Shown here: one piece after another, positions 61,310-64,000 of the stretch
Position numbering within the stretch: position 1 is the first letter of the stretch
Layout: the number at the start of each line of letters is the position of its first letter
NCBI RefSeq assembly: GCF_001678845.1
Contig: NZ_MAIQ01000001.1
Location: forward strand, 504,151-568,150
From: Christensenella intestinihominis
GTDB taxonomy: Bacteria > Bacillota > Clostridia > Christensenellales > Christensenellaceae
Direction of reading: 5' to 3'
Length of the DNA: 64,000 nucleotides
Program-made: the position numbers and the translations under genes
The notes under the pieces: generated by a model
The model's input: only the letters and a program-made list of their open reading frames with translations
Told to the model about the DNA's origin: nothing
The model's database searches: none

Positions 61310-62608
61310 TTGAAAAAGCTGATACCGATCCTTACGTTTATCCTGATAATGTCCGTATCCGTATGCGCATTTGCCCTGCCTTACGCGGACCAGACGTATC
61401 ATTACAATATCGACCTTCCCGAGGGTGAGGCCGCTTATTATTATACGCAGGAAGGCTCGAACATGCCCGAAGACCTCCTTTCCGTTGCGCAAGGAAAAAC
61501 GCCTCCCGTATCTTTTTTGGCTGCGGCTTATGAAAACGGAACGACGCTTTCCTATTCGGTCGATATGACGGCAACGCCCATCACAGGACTTTTGCCCGAT
61601 CTTGCGTCGGGGACAACGGTCATGGATTTATCTATGCTCACAGCGGAGCAGCTGGATTCAATTGCACAGAATAAGAAAGCGGAATATGGTTCTGTTTATG
61701 TGTTTGATGCGGATACAACGGAAACGCTTGCGGGAAAAACCGCGCTTGTACTGACCGGCCGCCATGCGGAGGACAACGGTTATACGACAAAGATTTATTT
61801 GCTCGCGGACAATAATAATTTATTTGTGGTTACGATGCTCTATAAAAACGACGCGTCGAACGCCTACCTTACCCCGGCCGAGGCCATTTTATCTACGCTG
61901 CAATTCGACAGCACCCCCGTTTCCGCCCAGCAAACAGCGGCGCCGACCGTTACGCCCGCGCCCACACCGGCCGCAACCGTTTCGGCAGTCCCCACCGCCA
62001 CCCCCGCGCCACAGCCATCCGCGACAGCCGGAGCATCCGGTGCGGCGGGAATACAGCAATTTTTTCAAAATACCGGCCAGCGGATTTCCGACGCTTACTA
62101 TAACGACCCGTATTTCCCGTTATATGTTGCCGGAATTTGTGTTGTTGCGGCTCTTATCATTATAATTATCGTGCTTATCCGGGCAAGCCGGAGAAGGAAT
62201 ATTCCCGATGATGTCTCCGGCGTCCTTGTTGAAACAAAAACGGATTCTGCGGATACCACTTCGGAAAAAACCGGAGAGGATCGCTTGTCCAAGGAACCCG
62301 AACCTGCCAAACCTTCAACCGAAACGCCTATGGAACCCGCAGGGAAAACCGGCGCCGCTTACGATCTCAGTAAATATACGCGTTCGCCGCGCGGCTATGA
62401 CGTAGGCAGCCCTATCACCCGGCCTACCATTGCGGAAGAGTCCCTTTCGCGCCGGAGGTCCTCTGCGCAAAAGACGGCGGCTGACGATGTGCCGAAGCAG
62501 GCGGCTCCCGCCAAAAAGGCTGCGCCGCAGCCTGTCCGGGACAGTGCGCGGCCCAAGGTTGGGTCCCGTGTTGAACGGAACAAGGGGAAATACAAAAAAA
62601 GAAAATAG
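61310..62608 (+). CDS. Secreted/anchored protein with C-terminal membrane helix and cytoplasmic tail
   Basis: The start is the TTG at 61310, 7 bases after GGAGG; the ATG at 61277 lacks a site. The roughly 432-residue protein has a signal peptide (about 1-24, ending SVCAFA), an extracytoplasmic alpha/beta domain (about 25-205) without a family I recognise, and a Pro/Thr/Ala-rich stalk (about 208-250, with repeated TPAPT). A membrane helix (about 283-305) is followed by a basic, proline-rich cytoplasmic tail (about 306-432). The layout suggests a type I surface protein whose tail could bind intracellular partners. Function unknown. Confidence 0.8.
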   Translation: MKKLIPILTFILIMSVSVCAFALPYADQTYHYNIDLPEGEAAYYYTQEGSNMPEDLLSVAQGKTPPVSFLAAAYENGTTLSYSVDMTATPITGLLPDLASGTTVMDLSMLTAEQLDSIAQNKKAEYGSVYVFDADTTETLAGKTALVLTGRHAEDNGYTTKIYLLADNNNLFVVTMLYKNDASNAYLTPAEAILSTLQFDSTPVSAQQTAAPTVTPAPTPAATVSAVPTATPAPQPSATAGASGAAGIQQFFQNTGQRISDAYYNDPYFPLYVAGICVVAALIIIIIVLIRASRRRNIPDDVSGVLVETKTDSADTTSEKTGEDRLSKEPEPAKPSTETPMEPAGKTGAAYDLSKYTRSPRGYDVGSPITRPTIAEESLSRRRSSAQKTAADDVPKQAAPAKKAAPQPVRDSARPKVGSRVERNKGKYKKRK

Positions 62609-62641
62609 TTCCTTTTTTGCAGGAAAAAATAAATCTATTTC

Positions 62642-62670
62642 TTGACTTCACCTCTTCCGTATAATATAAT
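62642..62670 (+). promoter_or_regulatory. Promoter of tRNA-Leu
   Basis: TTGACT (62642-62647), a 17-base spacer and TATAAT (62665-62670). The tRNA begins 15 bases later. Confidence 0.75.
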
Positions 62671-62684
62671 ATTTTGTGTTGCTC

Positions 62685-62768
62685 GCGGTAGTGCTGGAAT
62701 CGGCAGACAGGCACGTTTGAGGGGCGTGTGTCCATGACGTATGGGTTCAAGTCCCATCTACCGCACCA
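62685..62768 (+). tRNA. tRNA-Leu (anticodon GAG)
   Basis: Acceptor GCGGTAG/CTACCGC, anticodon stem CACGT/GCGTG with loop TTGAGGG giving GAG, a long class II variable arm, T arm ATGGG/CCCAT with loop TTCAAGT, discriminator A and encoded CCA. Confidence 0.95.
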
Positions 62769-62772
62769 CGTC

Positions 62773-62815
62773 GAAAAATCGCTTAACCAATAGGTTTGAG
62801 CGATTTTTCTTTTGT
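62773..62815 (+). terminator. Terminator of tRNA-Leu
   Basis: GAAAAATCGCT (62773-62783) pairs with AGCGATTTTTC (62799-62809), followed by TTTTG. Confidence 0.85.
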
Positions 62816-62884
62816 ATTGCGGTTTGTAAGCATTTCCAACTTTCTGCTCTGTCTCTGCAAATTCTAATATTTCGCATGAAAATA

Positions 62885-62991
62885 CAACACAAAAGAATAA
62901 AATGCAACACGAAATTTGCCCACAAACCCACTCCGCTTCGCTTCGTTGGGTTTTGCCGGGGCCCCGCTTTGCCTGCATCTATTTTGTGTTG
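62885..62991 (+). repeat. Palindromic GC-rich repeat, copy B, after tRNA-Leu
   Basis: The element is bounded by perfect 10-base inverted repeats CAACACAAAA (62885-62894) and TTTTGTGTTG (62982-62991). It holds a hairpin AACCCA...TGGGTT, the palindrome GGGGCCCC, and GCTTTGCCTGCATCTATTTT. The core 62919-62986 is similar in order and sequence to copy A at 16879-16938. I see no gene in 62816-63160. Confidence 0.55.
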
Positions 62992-63160
62992 CGTATGCAA
63001 TTAAAGGGACTTGAAATTACAATTAAATCCTATTTTCTTCAATCGGAATACGAACTAAAGCCTATATATTTTTCTTGAAACAAACATCGTTACACTATAT
63101 AATAAATTTAATGAATTATATACATTTCGTGATTAAATCAAATAAGAAAGCGAGCGGCAA

Positions 63161-63859
63161 ATGAAAAAATTCTATTTAATGATTGTGCTTGTTTTGTTAC
63201 TATTCATATTTGTTGGATGCGTCACTATATACACAACAGGTCCAACAGAGTCGCCTGCTGCTACAGCACCTATGGAGTCTGATGCAGAAACGGATGTTTC
63301 AGCCTCTATTGCATCTGTTGTGCCTTCTCAAGGCGAGGTTGATCTTGATCCTGCAGAAATAATATCCTCTGGCATACTTGGAAAAGATGAATCCTTTCTA
63401 TCCTCTGATGATATGTTAACGAGAAAGGAAGTGGCTTCCAGCACAGAATCAGAACCAATTGTTGCTTATGAGAAACAATTTGAATTTTTGCGGAACAACT
63501 GTATATTAAGATATATGATAGATGATGAAAAAATTGTCAGTGGATCATATACAATTTCTGGTGAAATAAATGAATCGAATAAAGAGGATATAGTGAATTT
63601 ATTTTTTGATATTTCTTCTCAGATGGAATCAAAATATGGTTTGGCGAATGAAGCGTATATTGTTGGTTCTGGTTCAGTTGATACCAATCTGGAATTAAAA
63701 CCTGATACAGTCAATGAACTAATTGATTTTAATGCTACTGAGAATATAGTATTTAATGGAGTCTTTACATTTCGCAATAGTGATTTCGTTGCACATGATA
63801 CCTTTACTTATGTTGGAGGAACGAATCAGTATACTATTTCTGTGATGTATACCATGTAA
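63161..63859 (+). CDS. Hypothetical lipoprotein, AT-rich
   Basis: The 232-residue protein has a lipoprotein signal ending in FVGC (about residue 20), a low-complexity acidic Ser/Thr/Ala linker (about 25-75), and a C-terminal domain (about 100-232) of unknown family. Codon use is clearly more AT-rich than the rest of the window (many AAT, TTA, GAT, ATA codons). This suggests horizontal acquisition, perhaps as part of an island beginning at tRNA-Leu. GAAAGCGAGCGGC precedes the ATG, a weak ribosome binding site. I cannot assign a function. The remaining bases, 63860-64000, hold no gene that I can see. Confidence 0.7.
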   Translation: MKKFYLMIVLVLLLFIFVGCVTIYTTGPTESPAATAPMESDAETDVSASIASVVPSQGEVDLDPAEIISSGILGKDESFLSSDDMLTRKEVASSTESEPIVAYEKQFEFLRNNCILRYMIDDEKIVSGSYTISGEINESNKEDIVNLFFDISSQMESKYGLANEAYIVGSGSVDTNLELKPDTVNELIDFNATENIVFNGVFTFRNSDFVAHDTFTYVGGTNQYTISVMYTM

Positions 63860-64000
63860 GTAAATAGCGATGAGTATATGATTATTAAATATCACTTCTG
63901 TGTTAACCGCTGTTCAACTGCGCAAAAAAAGGCCGCAGCGTAGAATATGGCAGCGTTTCAAATTTTGTGTATTCTCAGAAATGAGAAGTAGAATATCGAA

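Overview
The window looks like a chromosomal segment of a low-to-mid GC Bacillota (Firmicutes), class Clostridia, with roughly even base composition. A Christensenella-like anaerobe is my best guess, but that is an inference. The main reasons are the SepF/YggS/DivIVA division cluster, a SigB-type partner-switching operon, a two-subunit GlgC-GlgD glycogen system, Firmicutes-type 6S RNA, DUF4364 and YhbD-type proteins, and strong GGAGG ribosome binding sites. I see no phage, insertion sequence or CRISPR array.

Layout. 1-2.6 kb: division genes (partial divIVA, sepF, yggS, an HlyD-like protein). 2.6-4.6 kb: a sigma-factor module (STAS protein, cysteine-rich degenerate anti-sigma factor, sigma factor, then a second intact anti-sigma kinase). 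4.7-16.3 kb: gdhA, an AI-2E-family exporter behind a structured leader, a PQQ-propeller protein, pncB, lgt, an acyl-CoA ligase, a YhbD/bactofilin pair and enolase. 16.5-17 kb: 6S RNA and tRNA-Gln. 17.2-21.7 kb: a solute-binding lipoprotein paired with a large membrane GGDEF-EAL protein. 21.7-28.7 kb: tRNA-Val, a DUF4364 protein, folC, valS, a tiny membrane protein and ppk. 28.9-34.3 kb: a MarR/MATE pair, a class II aldolase divergent from a DeoR regulator, a LytTR/DUF3021 pair and a HAD phosphatase.

34.3-52 kb is dominated by storage polysaccharide metabolism. glgP, a GH13 enzyme and the HAD phosphatase form one unit for breakdown. malQ-pgi-glgB-glgC-glgD-glgA form another for synthesis, behind a promoter carrying a CcpA-type cre candidate. 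Between them lies a three-gene envelope operon: a membrane protein with a roughly 340-residue RLAEEA repeat rod, a VanW protein and a PRC-barrel protein. 52-59.4 kb: a DeoR regulator facing a sugar kinase/transaldolase-like aldolase operon, then tsaE-tsaB-rimI-icd-SEC-C, then an FMN riboswitch controlling a RibU transporter. 59.7-64 kb: an alanine symporter, a secreted/anchored protein, tRNA-Leu, a palindromic repeat, and an AT-rich end with a lipoprotein of foreign character.

The candidates I find most worth follow-up are the cysteine-rich anti-sigma paralogue that has lost its ATP-binding motifs, the membrane-anchored single-helix rod operon, the lipoprotein/c-di-GMP receptor pair, and a GC-rich repeat found downstream of two tRNA genes.
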